Shown here: positions 26,410-41,065 of the stretch, piece after piece
Position numbering within the stretch: position 1 is the first letter of the stretch
Layout: each line of letters opens with the position of its first letter
DNA from: Aphelocoma coerulescens
Taxonomy: Eukaryota > Chordata > Aves > Passeriformes > Corvidae
Direction of reading: 5' to 3'
Length of the DNA: 64,000 nt
Assembly (NCBI RefSeq): GCF_041296385.1
Contig: NC_091023.1
Location: 21,480,924 to 21,544,923 of the forward strand
Program-made: the position numbers and the translations under genes
Notes under the pieces: generated by a model
Database searches by the model: none
What the model saw: only the letters and a program-made list of their open reading frames with translations
What the model was told of the DNA's origin: nothing

Positions 26410-29287
26410 GCTCAGATCCATTCATTTCCCAATCTGTATGGATCTTTCAGGTACTGGTGTGAAAGACAGCAGCAGCAAAGCAGGATAAAAAAGTTGATAA
26501 ACGTGTTCAAGGAGGCATCTGATAGCTGAAACACACTCTATGTACACACCACATTTGCACTGTACATACCCATGAAACACCTACTTTATGGAGCCAGCAA
26601 GGACATTTTCAGGGTTGGTAGAGGAACAGGACAATCTGACAGAAGCTTTACAGATATTCAGTGGCAGTGAAAGAAAGGGGGCTCTCCAGAGGCTCCTTCC
26701 AGCCTTCAAAACACCATTTACTATACTAGGGAAACTCTTTCTGCCTCCCTGCATTTTCTGCCTTCTGCTGCAGTCAATCAAACTAGTTCCTCTCCTCTTT
26801 CTCTCATCCCTTTGTCACCTACACAGTCCACCTTCTTACTCACCTCCCTATTTCCCCTTCCCTCATTTGCACCTTCAAATGTACCCTCATTTTTGTCATC
26901 TTGTGGAAGCATCTCCAATTCCCCTCAGCTCCTGACCTTCAGGGTCCTTAAATCACCATTTAAATTCCCCCTTCTCATCATAGCTTCAGATCATCTCTGT
27001 TCCCAGCTCTCTGTTCTCTGGGCGTCTCATATTCCCCATTTCTACTGTCTCCAACTCGACAAAAACCACCAGCAATAAAACATTGTATAAACTAATGCAT
27101 CTTTTAAGTGTTTATGTGTACAAGGGAATGTTATTTTACTTGAAATAACAGAGCCTGTATCTTTCCAAATAATCCAAGTGCTATTGTATATTTATAGGAT
27201 TTTTAGCTCAGCTACATTCTCCCATCTTATAGAAAAAAAATCCTAATGACTTCAGTGTCACTATGAGGATCATGTTTATTGGCATATTTCTGGTTTGGGA
27301 TAAGCTGTAATTTTATTACCTTAGCCAGAGGGTAGTTAAATGGTGAGGGATTTACTAATCACTACTTTAAGAGGGATAAATCTGTTTACCACCCAAATAA
27401 TAGAGAGATCTTGACTCTGGATACTTCCTTCTGCTTCTTTTCCAAAAGTTTTTACCCCTTCAGTAAGAACTGTGCATGAATTAGTTAAAGGGTTTGTGAG
27501 ATGTAGCCTAGCAATGAGGAGTAGTGAGAAGTCTGGGAGCTCAGAGAGAAATCTCCTAAGTGCATCAGAAAAACCTCCATTTATGGCAAAAAAAATTAGA
27601 AAATCGTAATCTTCCTACATTTGTTCCTGCCATCTTCATGAAGGTTTACATCCCTTCCTTTAAGCCACTCACTCTAAAAATCAATTAATTATGTGACCAC
27701 ATTTTGAGTTAGAAAGAATGAAATGAGGCAGAGGAGCAAAAATGGCCAAAAAATAGATTAAAAAATTTTATATTGGATTTTTAGAAGATGATTACTATTG
27801 TAATATAAGTCAAAATTTAGAAAACTACTTTAATAGACTAGCATGGCTTCTCCATCCTCCCCAGTGATCACATACAAAACTAGAAGACACAAAACTAAAT
27901 TTCTCACAGGTATCTATCGGACTCGTTTGAAAAGTGAAGTAAGAGGGATTCATACAAGAAACAGATGCTACTGAAGCAAACCTCTCTATAGTTCAGTATT
28001 TCAAATCCATGTGCCAAAATAAGTGGGTGAAGATGTGTTTTTACAGACAGAATTAAGACAATGTAAGCAAAACCTCTTTTCTCCTCTAGATTAAAATTTT
28101 GATTAAAAGTCAGTCCAATTTCCCACTTAATTTGGCCTGAGAAAGATCTGATGGGGGTTCTGTCACATATAAAGCATAAAAAATTTTATAAAAGCAATTC
28201 CAAAATGCATTTTTCCATCAGAAGTATCAAAAAAAGGGAATTATGATTTCTCTGTCTATACTTTACATAGAAACACCAATCTTACAGGAATCTGTGAGTA
28301 CTCTCCCAAATCAATACCTCATATAATATTAAAACTAAAGAAACCAATCTAGCTAAATGCTGCAAACTGTCACACTGTAGTTGCATAAAAGCAGAAATGA
28401 AAAACCATTACTACAGTATTTTGAAAACTTCACCTAAAGAGAAACCAGATGGAAAAAGGGTGTTCTGTACCAGAATGCCCTGTATTAATCCTACAAATTT
28501 ACTTGTGATTCATATGACCAAGATTCTGCAATTATGCTATAGCACATCCAAGGTTACATTATTACTTTTTCAGTATGAACCTTGAAAAGTCAGAGCCCCT
28601 GTAAATGAGCAGAATATTTGGATGGTTATAGAAGACCTGAGCAGGACGTGCGAAGCAAAATCAGTCATCCAAAGGTGCATGACTCATCTTTGCACTGATC
28701 AAAATGCCTCCAAGACCTACAGATGGGAAATACTTCTTTCTCTTGATATTATTAGTACATCTTAGGGCACAATTGACACCCAGATCTGTGTATACCTAAG
28801 GATTTAAGCTCAGGCCAAATCTCTATTTTATAGGTAGTCTACATTTTGCCACCACTGAAGTCATGGAAGATATGTTTCCTCATTCAAAAGAGATAAAATT
28901 GTACAATTAAAAATGACTCCAACATTTCCTGCACTTTAATCTCGACATCATCCATCATCTGTTTTCTTATAAGTCAAGGGTATCTCTTGCAGTGTTGCCC
29001 TTGCCTCTGGTTTATGAGCATCAATTATCATCAGTATGGGTGAGGGAAGGGTTCCCTTGCTTTGAGAGATCTATCCCCCTTTAATGACTTAAAACTAAAC
29101 TCACTTCAAGCTTGAAGGGCAAATTGATCACATAACAGTCATGGAGAAATATTGCAAATTGTTCCCCACTTTACAGCCTGTCTCTCTGATGAGGCTATTG
29201 CAGTGTAACACTGAAAAATCAGAGGTTAAAATAAAAACCTAAAACCTTTCTGTCTTTGGACCAAAACCAGCTTAGGACAAATATAAA

Positions 29288-29312
29288 TTTTTTTTTTTTC
29301 TTTTTTTTTTTT
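29288..29312. repeat. T12-C-T12 homopolymer pair
   Basis: Two runs of exactly twelve T residues are separated by a single C. This could be one T25 run interrupted by a point change, or, on the minus strand, a poly(A) tail. No retroposed body was recognised beside it. Confidence 0.92.
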
Positions 29313-32300
29313 GTCATTCCATATGAAAGAGCTTCCTTTCTTTCCAGTTTTATCCTCCTCTAGTTCATTACCAGGCATAAGGCAGGTTTCAGTGTCAATC
29401 TCCCAGTTTCACAAGCTGACAGATGCCAAACCTTGTGCCAACTGCTACCCAGGGAGTCACAGTTTACTCCTTCTCAGTAGCAACGTGTGAACTGAAGGGC
29501 TGTGGCACCATGTCAGCAGTGGGGCAGGAGCCTTCCAAGCTTCCCAAAGCACACACAGTGGGAAAAATACAAGATGACGTCGAGGGTGAGGAACAAGAAA
29601 GGTGTGTAAATCTCTTGGGTATATCCTGTGTAGGATGGAGGTTAAACTGGAGGGCTCTAGATCTTTTTGTGGCTGGATTTCCACAACAAAACTGATTATT
29701 TTGTGATGATTAGATACACTTAAGTCAGTAATTTCTCAGGTTTAACATCTGTTTCTAGATTTCGCTCCAACACATAAGCTTCACCTCCCAGCAAGTATCA
29801 TCATTCAGATGCATTTGGGAGTGGTTGGGTCCTTCCTCTCTGTTTCTGAGGGAGAAAGGAGGATGTAGCAATTAATTACCCTGCAAACACAACATCACCC
29901 CATGTCATCTATCACCCGTGCAGTGTCTCTGCTGTACCGTGGTTTGTGCAAGGCAGCAGGCACACAGGCCTGACATCCATCTCTGTAACACATCTCCAGA
30001 GCAAGAGCCCTGGGGGAGAAGATGCACACAAAGCAGAGTTTTTGTCTGGTGTTCAAATCAGTCATAAAGTCTGGCTTTTTTACTCATGAGCTGTGCTGAT
30101 TCCTGCCCACTCCAGCCCTCCCAGTGAACAAAACCGTAAGGGTGAGGGCGGAGTTCAGCCCGAAGTTCACAGCCCACAGCGTCTGCACATAAATAACAGG
30201 CCATAATGGTTGAAGGCAAACTGTGTCCATTTGGGAATTTCAGAGCAAATTGCATCCTGGGACAGGCACTCGTTGCACTCAGGACTTGAGGACAAAAATC
30301 TCAGGACCTTGGGCACAGGAGAAGGTCACCCAGCCTGCAGCTTAAACTCTGAAGCGTTTTCATTCTCCTGCACATTAAAAGCAGCCCTTGCTGTACCAGG
30401 GGTACATTCTGGCATGTTGACCTTCATTCTTTTATTTTCCAAGCTCTACAACACATTAGTAGAGGAAAGCTAATGCAATTGGCATCAAAGAATTTACGTG
30501 CTGTCTGATGGGCTGGCGAGCTGCCAAGCCTCTAATCCACCATGTGACGGACAGGACCTCAGTCCCCAAGAGAAAGTGATTTTTAACACAGTTTTCTATT
30601 TCTCTGAAGTTATCAGCAGTTGCATTCAGATCATACAGATCAAATGCCTTCAAGGTAAGTGATTATTTAAGGAATTATTTTCAGTAAGAGCCTTTGGTCC
30701 TAGTGTTCATTCTGATAGTAGTTGGAAGGAAAAAAAAATATACTTTGGTTCTCTGATGCTGAGCTTTTTTGTACCAACTAGTGCCAGATGAGGCTTATGC
30801 TACCAAAAAAAAAAAAAATCAGAATAGTTGGAGTTCTTTATATTAAAAAAAGAAGCAAAAGGCAAAGTTCACAGCTAAATATGATATTCATGCCAGGGGT
30901 CACCTAAGCAGATGAATCCAAATCAATATTTTAGAATCTTATATCCTTATACTGCAGTTTAAAATACCAGTGCGTATCAGAGCTGCATCCACGGTGTTTG
31001 CCTTCCAAGGGCTCAGATAGGGCTGAAGAAGAAGGATGCCCAGACTCAGCAAAGCACTGCAGCATGTACTAACTTTCCTCAGAAAAAGTGTCCTCAGGTA
31101 ATAAAATTAAATCACTTCAATGGCTTGTAATAGGACTTTAACTCAGCTAAGGCTTTGAGGTAAATCTGCCTAGATCTTTGCCTTACAGTGGGTTCACAGA
31201 GAAGACAGGCAGTCTCTTAAAATTAAAAAGGCAAAATATCATTAAAATAAGAACCAGAATAATTGACTCCTTAGGACAGAGAAAATTCAAAGGGATTAGA
31301 AGAGAACACATGGAAAGTGGCTTTAGGAAAGAATTCCCCCCTCCTTCTCTGCCCTTCCAGGCTGTTCCTCTCTCCAAACTCGGTGTAGCTTTTTGGACTG
31401 TAGCAGACACTGCTTGGCCCCTGAGCTGCTGCAAACATCTCCCTTCTGATTTCCAGAGCTCTGGAGGTGTTTATTGCAGGGCAGCTGCAATAGTTTACCT
31501 CCAGTCTGGCTCAGCATCCCTGTTTTTCCTGTGCTGTAGGTGCTCTCCTTGCTCATGGTCTTCACCCACCGCCGCCTTGGGCACTGCTGGAACATCCCTG
31601 CCTTGTCTTGTCTGCAGATGAGTGGATTGCATAAACTGGAGAGATAAGATGGAGAAGCTGCCATGGGGCCTTAATCCAGGGATCCCCATGTGATTTGGTG
31701 GCCCAGGTTTCCCAGGGAAGCACATGCTGTGCATCCATAAATCTCGCTTGAGGGCCTGTGAGGAGCAAGGCTCCTGGTGAAATCTATGCCCCTCAGAAGT
31801 GCCATCGATTTCAGGAGGATGACTTAGGCATAGGAAGTAAAGCCCATACATTCTGAGGGCTGGAGCTTTAGCTTTCATAGGAAGTGATAAAGGAGATTTA
31901 CAGCACTGCTTTTTCACCTGGGTTTTTACCCCATTTTTCCAGCTGGGTAGAAAAATGACCAAAGCTGGACAGTAACTCCAGTGAGTGAGAGAGAAAGCTT
32001 TCACTGTGAAAGAATGTGAGCAAGAGAGAAATTATTTGAAGTTCTCATATTTATAGAAATTATATGCTCCTTTCTTTTCCTTTAAAGTCCCAACAGAGAG
32101 GACTGGCTTCCCAATCAAGACAATGCTCCCCATAGACCAAGCACTGAAGAAATGCCTAGTAAATGATGAACCCTTCCAAAAATACCTTGAAACTTATACA
32201 TGAGATGCAAATTAATGCACATATGCACCCTCTGCTCCCACTTACATAAAAACAGTCATTCAAAATCCTATATTTCCATGGAGTCAGTTTTGCTCATTTT

Positions 32301-35300
32301 TACTACACAGTAGAGAATAAATAATTAGGCAAAAATCTGGTTAAAATTCTCTACACAGTGTTCATTTATCTACACTGCAGTTATCTTGTCTTCTAATTTA
32401 CTAGTTAAGCTCTTTAATATATACTTTACAAAGTCTAAAATCCAGTGCAAGAGAATCAATTTTGGTATGAGAGATTCAGCCAAGGTATTTGTTAGGATTG
32501 GGGTATTTTGCAGTGATTAAATACTTAACGTAATCTGCCATCAAATTATTTTTGGAGTTTAACACAATTTCTAATTTCAAAGTGGTATGCACTGTGAAGC
32601 ATAAAAAGATGTTGTATAAATCAATATATCATCATATTGATTTTATTCGTGCTTTAAATATTCAGGGAAAGGGGGAGGGACAGACAAAAAGGTGGACTGA
32701 TATCTACTTCTTCATGCCAGAAAATAGCACAGGTTCAAAAATGATTGGAAATAAATAAAAGATAGCCTCAGGTGCACATTTTCTATTCCCTGAGATGGTT
32801 TTGAAACATAATAAATTATTGGAAACAGAGGCTTTGCATCCAGCAAATTAAGTCAAAAAGCCCTCCAAGGCCAATACCACTTATGCTCTGCACATCACTG
32901 CCAAAGATAAAGCATTTATTAAGGCTACACTCTAAAGATAACATGAGCATGTGCAATATCAAAAGAAGCTTGGCCTTTGGGAAAGCAATGAAATCAACTA
33001 TTTCCATTTCTTTAGCATATCTGGCAAAATGCTTTCAGATATTGCTTTCGCAACCTATACAAATCTATATTCTATGTTTAAAAGGTACAGACAGCACAAA
33101 CACACTCAAAAGACCGGGGAGAATGGACTGTCTGAGCCCAAATCCAAGGTCAGTCAATCTCAACTGAATGCAGCTGGAAAAATTCCAGCCCCTATGATTG
33201 CAGTGCTAATAAATTGCAATGCAGAACGTCCTGTGTAAAGGGAATGCTAAACTTCTTTCTTCCTTAAAGACAAACTGGATCCATTTTACACAGAGTATGT
33301 TCACTGAAGGTTTAGCTCCATTATGCTGCAACATGTCTAATATTCCATGAAGTATATTCAGAAAAGAACAATTTGTTTTCTAATATGCCTAATGGAATGT
33401 GATTTATGATCCTAAACAAAATTGGCCAGCATGCTCAGGATGTCTCTCTCTGCAGACAGTGGGAACTTGTATTGCAAAGATTGTTTTGGTTGAATTGAAC
33501 CAAAAATTTAGCTGAGTAGGTCCTTCCCATGAAGTGCATAAAACCATGTATCCAGATGGCAATGGACTCAACATTAAATTAATTTAAAATTTAAGGGGAA
33601 AATAACACATTTTATATGTCTAATAATTTATAAAGGAAAGGACATGGGTTTAAATTTTCCTTTTTGTGACAAACTGTAATCGTTCCTTTGACACAGTCGA
33701 GTTTAAATTTATAGTTGCAATGAATGTAGCATCAGAAAAATAGGCCTGAACAGCTCAGTCAAGTATTTATAGAGCTACTGGAATTATCTATATCCTGCTT
33801 TAAAATTTTGGAGTATATACACATTAAATTGTAACTTTATAACCTTTTCAGTCTAGTGAGTAAGGTTTTAAGTTTTCACTCACAGCCTGATCTTCTTTAT
33901 TACTTCAATTCTTCCAAGTACTGGCAGTGGAATTTCTTGGCATTATTTACAACCACAACTGACTTGCAGCCATCAGTACTCCTGAGGTCTAAATCTAAAA
34001 CGGGGACTTTAAAAATGTCAATAGATACTAATGATCTAGGAGTTTGGGGAAAAAAGAAATACAAGTACATAACAAAACACATTCCTGGGCATCAGGAAGA
34101 ACAGATATAAAAACTAAAAACTGTGAACATTGTCTGAAATGCAGTTAAGAAACAGACTTTCATTCTTGCCTGCTTAAATAGCCTCTGCTTTAGACTGTGT
34201 CATACCTTCAAGTGGTGCTGCTCAGCCTTAGTGATGGTTTAGCAAGGACTGAGGTAAAAAACAATTCTAAAGAGACCAGCATTTGAAATGAAAAACTTTT
34301 AGTTTATATTTGTTCTCTTTTATAAAATTGTGGAATGATCATGTAGAGCTGCATTGTGTTTACAGTATAATTTGAACAGAAATGTCACAGAATTTAAAAA
34401 CCATGTGCCTTCTTACATTTGTTCACATTTATCACTTTTATGAAGTTAGTTGCAAGTGAAGACAAAATCAAAACCACCTTACGAAGACTGCCAAGGCATT
34501 TCTGGTTAATAAAATCAAACTAGTTTTAACATTCTTTTAAAAGCAAAAGCTAGAAGTTCTGCAATATTATCTTAATTCTTAGTAATTTTAAAGGTGTATC
34601 CTAAATAAATAGTAATTATTAGCTACTTTATCAGTGCAATGGAAGAGCTGCTTCCCTGAATTCCTCTTAAGCACTAACACAGCTCCTCCTCCTCAGCAGT
34701 ATTTAATTCTGAACAGCACAGACTGAAAACTGGAATGTTAAGAAGTATCACTAACACACCAGTAAGTCAAAAGAATGATTTACAAGGCCACATTTGCACT
34801 AGCCCACAATCATATGTGTATTGCAATCGATCAGATTTCAGCCAGACTGCCAAAAAACTCAGTATTCCATTTGGAATGATGTGTTCGACAAGAGCGCATT
34901 TTGCCAACATCAATACAAATGCATCAGGGAGCTTCTCTCTCCTCCAGAGTTCTAAAGTGCCAAACTGAGATAAGCAGAAAGACCAAGGCAGCAGTATAAA
35001 TAAGGGGCAGCTGCTGCCAGGCTCTCAGTTTTGCTGTCCATGAGGGTCTCTGGCTTCTGTATTAACTCGACCCTTTAAAAAGAGATCCTGAGTCTTGCTG
35101 CCTCCAGGGAAAGCTCATCTGTTTGGGTCTTACAGTGTGTGTCTATTTATTTCGTATAAATACACTGTAGTAGCTTCAATGTGATAATTTCAGGGAACTG
35201 TTGGACTTTACTGGTAAAGTCCTTTCTTTATTTTCACTTTCTGCCTATTTCAGACTAGAGAATATATAACTGTGTGGTAGCCCTGTGCTTTCTAAGGGGA

Positions 35301-37960
35301 GTCATCTTTGCTGTTGTACTGTGCACCGTTTGGATTGAAAGTTGTTAATTTTTTGCACAGTCAGAGATCACAGAGTCTCTTATCAAGATGTGTTGATGCC
35401 ACTGCAGGCTCAAAATCTTTCTCTTTAGAGGAGGCATCAGACTCAGACTGATGATGAACCTTGACTTTGTAACAATAAAATCTAATCCCACGCTACACCA
35501 AATTCTTATTTTATATCTAAATGACGTGGCAACAACGCATTGATCAGCTTCTGCGAAGAGAGGAGATGAGTCAGCAGTATCCAAAATATATTACAGCTCC
35601 CTGCAGTAGGACCTGAACTTAAATCTGTACTCCTTTAAACCTTGGCTTAATGAAATGCTGACCAGTGCCAAAAAGCATCTCAGAGCACTGGATTCCCAGC
35701 AGATCCAGCCCCCTCAGTGAGACATTCACAACACACCAGGAAATATCAAACACTTTCAGACTCGGGCGCTTGAGCTTTATCCTCCTAAGAGTCGACTGGT
35801 TCCTCTTCATGACAACTCGGGAACTTCTAATGCTCTACAAACATTCTCCAAGTATTAAATCAAGGTCATTGTACTGACACCTGTTTCTATTCTACTCTGT
35901 TTTTATTCACAGCAGATGTGAAGGAACGCTGTACAAGGGATTCATTTTAAACCCCTCTGTCACCTGTCATTTATTTAACCTACTAACAGAAACAAACTGA
36001 TGGAATAGTGCAAGAAACCTCCTCAATATACATTTCAAAATCAGATGGTTTTCTTCCTATATAATACGCACCTATGTAATACATTTTAAAGCAAAATCAC
36101 CACAATCTATAATAAAATCCTGACGAAAAGGAGATCAAATGACAAGGCATTTTCTTGTGAAGAAAATGTGAATATCTTTCAGCTAACCCCTCTTTGAACC
36201 TGTGCTGAGTCTACACTGAAGGGAGCCATGTCTTAATTTCTCAATATTAAGTCTAATATAACCAATGCAGTAGTAGAAGTAAATTAAAAAATAATTATCA
36301 AAGCAAAATTAATTTTGAGATGAAGAGCAACCAGTTAATCTTAAATGGATGTAAAGTAAAATCAGGTATAGTAAATAGCAGAAATTAATTTAATAAATTC
36401 AAATTCAGCTGAAGCCAAAGGGAAAGGAATCCAATCAAATGAGCATTCAGCTACAAAGAACACATATATGTGTGAAAGCAACAGCTGGCTCATATGTATA
36501 GCTCTATACCTTACAAAAAGCTTCCTGTACCTCTTTAGATACACAGACTTATCTAAATTAATATTCTAATAAATATTACACTATAGACATAATAACAGAA
36601 ACATAGAACAGGGTAAAAACAATTACCTTTCATTTTGAAAGGCTTACAAATACAACAACAATAAAAAAGGCTGTAATGACCTTATTTATAGATAGCTTTC
36701 CTAGTTCTATTTGAAATATCTACTCACAGAAACACAACAGAGTGCAATAAACAGCGTGGTCCTGCCTCTGAGCCTACTTAGGAATTTAGTGGATGCTACC
36801 ACTTAGAAGAATTTTGACAAAGCAATCACTCAGTGTAAAACCTTGATTGAAGAAGTTTTGTGAAGTGTTGGCAAATTCTTTCACAAGTGACTGCAAAAGT
36901 CTGAGGTAAATCCCTGGATCCAGAGATGTGCCCGTAGAACCCTTGATTGGACACGTGGAGCCCTCAGCAACTGATGGCACTTACTCAAAATGGCAGGCCA
37001 GAAGTATTAAGAACCCAAATTATATATTTTCAATTTCCAGTTGCAATTAACTATATATAATACTCACTGAGTTCTGACTCTATAAAGCAGAGCATGCAGC
37101 AGTTTGACTTTAATTTGCTACAGCAAATAGCAGCTACAGAGCAAGGAGGAGGGACAAGGTAAAGGAGTTTGCTTCTCTATAAACCTGCCTGCCAAAAAGC
37201 AATGCAAAGCAAGGCCCATCAGTCTCTGAGCACTCACATGATCCTCCAGCAGTGGCCAGTTTAAATGCTGGGAGAAGAACAGCAAACATGGGCAGAAAAA
37301 AGGCTGCCATTACTTACTGTAAAATAAAATGTTCTCCCACAAGAAACACTGAGACTAAAACCCTTCCTCTGCTCAACCTCACTGATTAAGAGATAACAGA
37401 AATGATAACACTATACATTTGCACGTGTGTGAATCATCTGAAGCCTTGGAAAATTTCAGGTTTAATCGAAATCAGCAATTTCGTGCAGCACTGAATTCTG
37501 GTGAATGTGAGCACATTCCTAACACTCCCAATGTCAGAAGCATTATGTTTGCTCTCAGGTTTGAGGGAGATATGCACATGCCGATTGAAAGAGTCAGATT
37601 ACTTCCCTCCTGGATGGCAAGAAGGAAAAAGGGAAGGGAACTGAGAGCTGCCCTGTGCCACTGAACTGGCTGGCGTGTCCCCAGATACACCGCGCTCTCA
37701 GCGAGCCAGCAGTGCCAGGGTGGGATCAGCTGTAATAGTGGAAGAGTGCAGGTCTGATGCAGAGTCATTCTAAGGAAGATACACACTCACAGGAGCAGAA
37801 ACTTTAATTTAGAAAGCTCATCACTGGCCTATGCATCTACAATTTTTGTGACACCAACACCAAACCAACGTGAATGATAGGGCACACAACCATGAGCTGA
37901 TGCAAGATTTATGATCATACCAGGCTCAGCCTTATGTTATAGCTGCTATATGAGATTTTA

Positions 37961-38345
37961 TTTCTGGAAGGAAGCAGCATTGATAAAGAGATTTAATTGT
38001 CTGTCAGCATGCTTTACACTGCAGTTACTTCATTTACTTCAAGCCTGAATCTCATTACTACTTCAATTCCACAGGTTCCCCTCTGTCTCAAGGTGGGTGC
38101 TTAATTAGAGCAGCCCCCATAATGCAAGCAAATACAGCAGACTTTCACTCTTTTCTCTCCCAGTCAGCCTGACAAATCTAATAGACTATTGATTTTCTAT
38201 CCTCAAAGAGATCAGGCTCCACTTTTGCCATTCAATCATGATATTAGCTGTCCATTAACTCCAATTCCCTGGCCTGACAGCTTGTGAACACCTCCAAGGC
38301 TGTTCAATCAGCCAGTCAACACCCAGACAACAACGCAATTACAAA
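37961..38345. promoter_or_regulatory. Possible conserved non-coding element
   Basis: This stretch is free of repeats and long homopolymers and packed with homeodomain-like ATTA/TTAATTAG words (TTTAATTGTC, GCTTAATTAGAG, CTATTGATTTTC, CATTAACTCCAATT). It resembles vertebrate developmental enhancers in texture. That is a judgement by eye only, and no conservation evidence is available here. Confidence 0.2.
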
Positions 38346-41048
38346 CCTCTTCTAGACCATAGCCCAGGTCTTAACCTTCAGCTTCCTCTCACTTCCTCAG
38401 AAGTTTATGTTCCTTTTTTCCTTTTTGTCAACTTAATAATACTATTGCTTATTTATTTACTGCACTTGAAAGAAAATATATTTCTGATTGAAAATATGAT
38501 TGTGTTATTCCTTAGAAAAATCATAATTTTTAAGTGAAGTTATTCCTAGATCTCTGCTGCACCTGTAATTGCTCAAAACCAAACCAAGCACTACAAACAT
38601 TTGCTATTTGTCAGAGGAAATAAATTTGTCAAATCTCACAGTTCTTCATTAACTGCAGCAGTGCAATCTGTCCTGCCATTTCAAAAATCTCAGTCAGGCA
38701 TGATTAGCCCACTGAACAGACCACTCAGGATTTGGTGAAAAGAAAAAAAAACATGATGACTTTACAGTTTCCACTTGCTTATTAGCTGGTCTGTTTTGTG
38801 AAGCTACAAGGAATGCCCGAGAATTGTCTGACAACTGTTCTTCCCTCCAATATTTTGGCATTAAAAGGTACACTGAGCCAAATTAACTCCACATTATTGG
38901 TACACCTGTTCTTTATTTTTTTAAGTGCTGACAATCACCAGTACTTATCAGCCCACGGCATTCCTGCCAATTGCAAAATGAACACTCTTAAGTATTTCAC
39001 TCTGAGTTTTAATAGCTTGTAACAACAGTGGCATGAATGACCTCGGTTTGTTAAGCACAGCCACGCAATTTGGCATGGACACAAAGAAAACACTTGTAGC
39101 TCACAGGAATTCCTTATATAAATAAATTATATATGGAAAAGTAAGTGTTTGTGATAATCTGATCTATGGGAAGCAGCTTAAATGCTGGTTTATTTTTCTT
39201 TTAGAGACTGACTTTGACTTGAAATTGATATTCTTTAAAGCTTTTTGTTTGCAGGGTTTCATGAGAAATGGGGCATTTGGTGTTCACTGAAGTTCTGTCT
39301 TCCACACTACATTTGACTCAAATATTTCACAGCTGAAATTGTAACAGATATCTAATTCTGTAAAATGCCACCTTTAATTACTTTCTGATTCCATTGCCTG
39401 GCATCCTCCCTGCAGATACCACCTACATTGATCACCTTGGATAACGTACACAACACACATGGAAATATTTTAGTTCTTTGTTGAGGGGATGTGCAGCTGT
39501 TTCAGCATTAAATATCATTTATCTTTAATGAACAAATGACTGGTTTTACATACCTCATGCTGAATGCAGACTAATTTTTTTAAACAATAGATATGCTTTC
39601 TTTTATTATTGGTAATATTGTTAATGAGAAATCTGTAAAGGTTTTAGAGTGCACATTCAATTAACTAGTTCTGTAAACAGATTTTCTGTTCCATTCCAGA
39701 GATCAAGGATGTAACAAATTCTGTATTACACTTTATGCATCCTACAATCAAATACTTACGAGTTTTCTAGTTTGGCCAAATGAATGCACCTCAATGAACA
39801 GAGTTCATGTCCTCTATTAATTTCTCCCTAGGATTCTTCAAAAAAGAACTCTTAACCTAGTGAAGCACATTTCTCTGCTGTGATGCAGAAAAAGATGAAC
39901 TGGGAAGAATGAGACTGTCACAATCAGCCCATTTGTATTCTACTAAGTCTATTTCATGAAGGCATAGAATACTAATTTACACAATACCTGTCCCCTATGG
40001 TAAATATTTGACCAACTGCAAAATTACTCTCATCCCTAAATTGCACATCAGATCCACTAAGATATCAACAGTAGTTTAGCAGCTCCCTTAAACACCCCTC
40101 AGAGTAGCCTGAATTTAAGATAATCATGTGGTGGCACTTCATACAGTTGGTAAAATTCAAAGACTGTATGCAGAATGATGGAAATAAGACCTATTTACCC
40201 TTAAATTTTGACACATTGTTCACACCTCACAGCCTAACTGAGAGTAAACTGAGGCTTTTAATTTTTGTAACAACTTCATCCACTCCCATTTCTCAAAGGA
40301 TCCACTGTAAGTAGGTCTGCAGAAAATATATTCTTAAATTAAAAGCCAGTGTTTACAGACATTATCCAGCATTCTTTCTTAATTTGTGGACTTTATTTTG
40401 TGTTAAATGAAATTTTCCTCTCATAAAGCAAACAGGCAAGAAATGGTCATGAATTCTAACTGGATTGCTGAATATAAAGAGCCCAAGCTGACATGGTTTT
40501 TCTTGGAGGACTTCTCTTGAGACCAGAGATGGGCTGTCTTGGCCAACCAAAGAAAATCTGTCGATCAGATCTTTGATTAATCCCTCTTTAGTGACCCTGC
40601 AGCCTTTAGATCACTGACATTATCTTTGCCCAGTCTACAATGGGGACAGAGCATGGTGCCACCAAAGAACTACTTCACCTGAGACAAAATAAACAGGACC
40701 ATACAAAACTAATTTCATTGGATTTGCTATGATGACCTACATATATGAGAACAGGTTTTGTAATGGAGATGGAATTTAAAGCAGTAATGATATAGCTTGC
40801 CAACAAATCTACTCAATATGCAAATCATTCAAATAATTTTAAAATCCACTGTTCTTTGATTTATGTAAAAATACCCTTTATGTCACAATAGTCTTTATAT
40901 CAATTTATATAAGTTTTAATACACACTTATAGTCCGCTTTCATCCAGATTCAGTCATCTTTATGAAGATTCAATAGCATGTACTTAAGTAGGCACAAAGT
41001 CAACCTGGCTACAGGGGTGCTTAAAGACTACCAAAATGAGCTAAGGTT

Positions 41049-41065
41049 AAAAAAAAAAAAAAAAA
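41049..41065. repeat. Poly(A)17 run
   Basis: Uninterrupted A17. Similar runs occur at 6151-6166 (A16), 20218-20232 (A15), 21358-21372 (A15), 24839-24852 (A14), 30805-30818 (A14), 57000-57011 (A12) and 49080-49090 (A11). T12 runs occur at 58777-58788, 63394-63405 and 63877-63888. None has a recognisable retroposed gene beside it. Confidence 0.9.

Larger units (their letters stand above)
25131..37960. other. Gene-free unique DNA
   Basis: Mostly AT-rich unique sequence with the T12CT12 pair at 29288, the pyrimidine/A tract at 26341 and an A14 run at 30805. Overlapping frames of up to 169 codons at 31178-32004 occur on both strands in a GC-richer patch and have no recognised domain. No exon with convincing splice signals, no RNA gene and no recognised transposon was seen. 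Confidence 0.5.

Noticed and set aside
31178..32004. Overlapping frames of 113-169 codons on both strands
   Set aside because: They lie in a GC-richer patch with low stop density, lack recognisable domains and contradict each other, so chance is the simpler reading.
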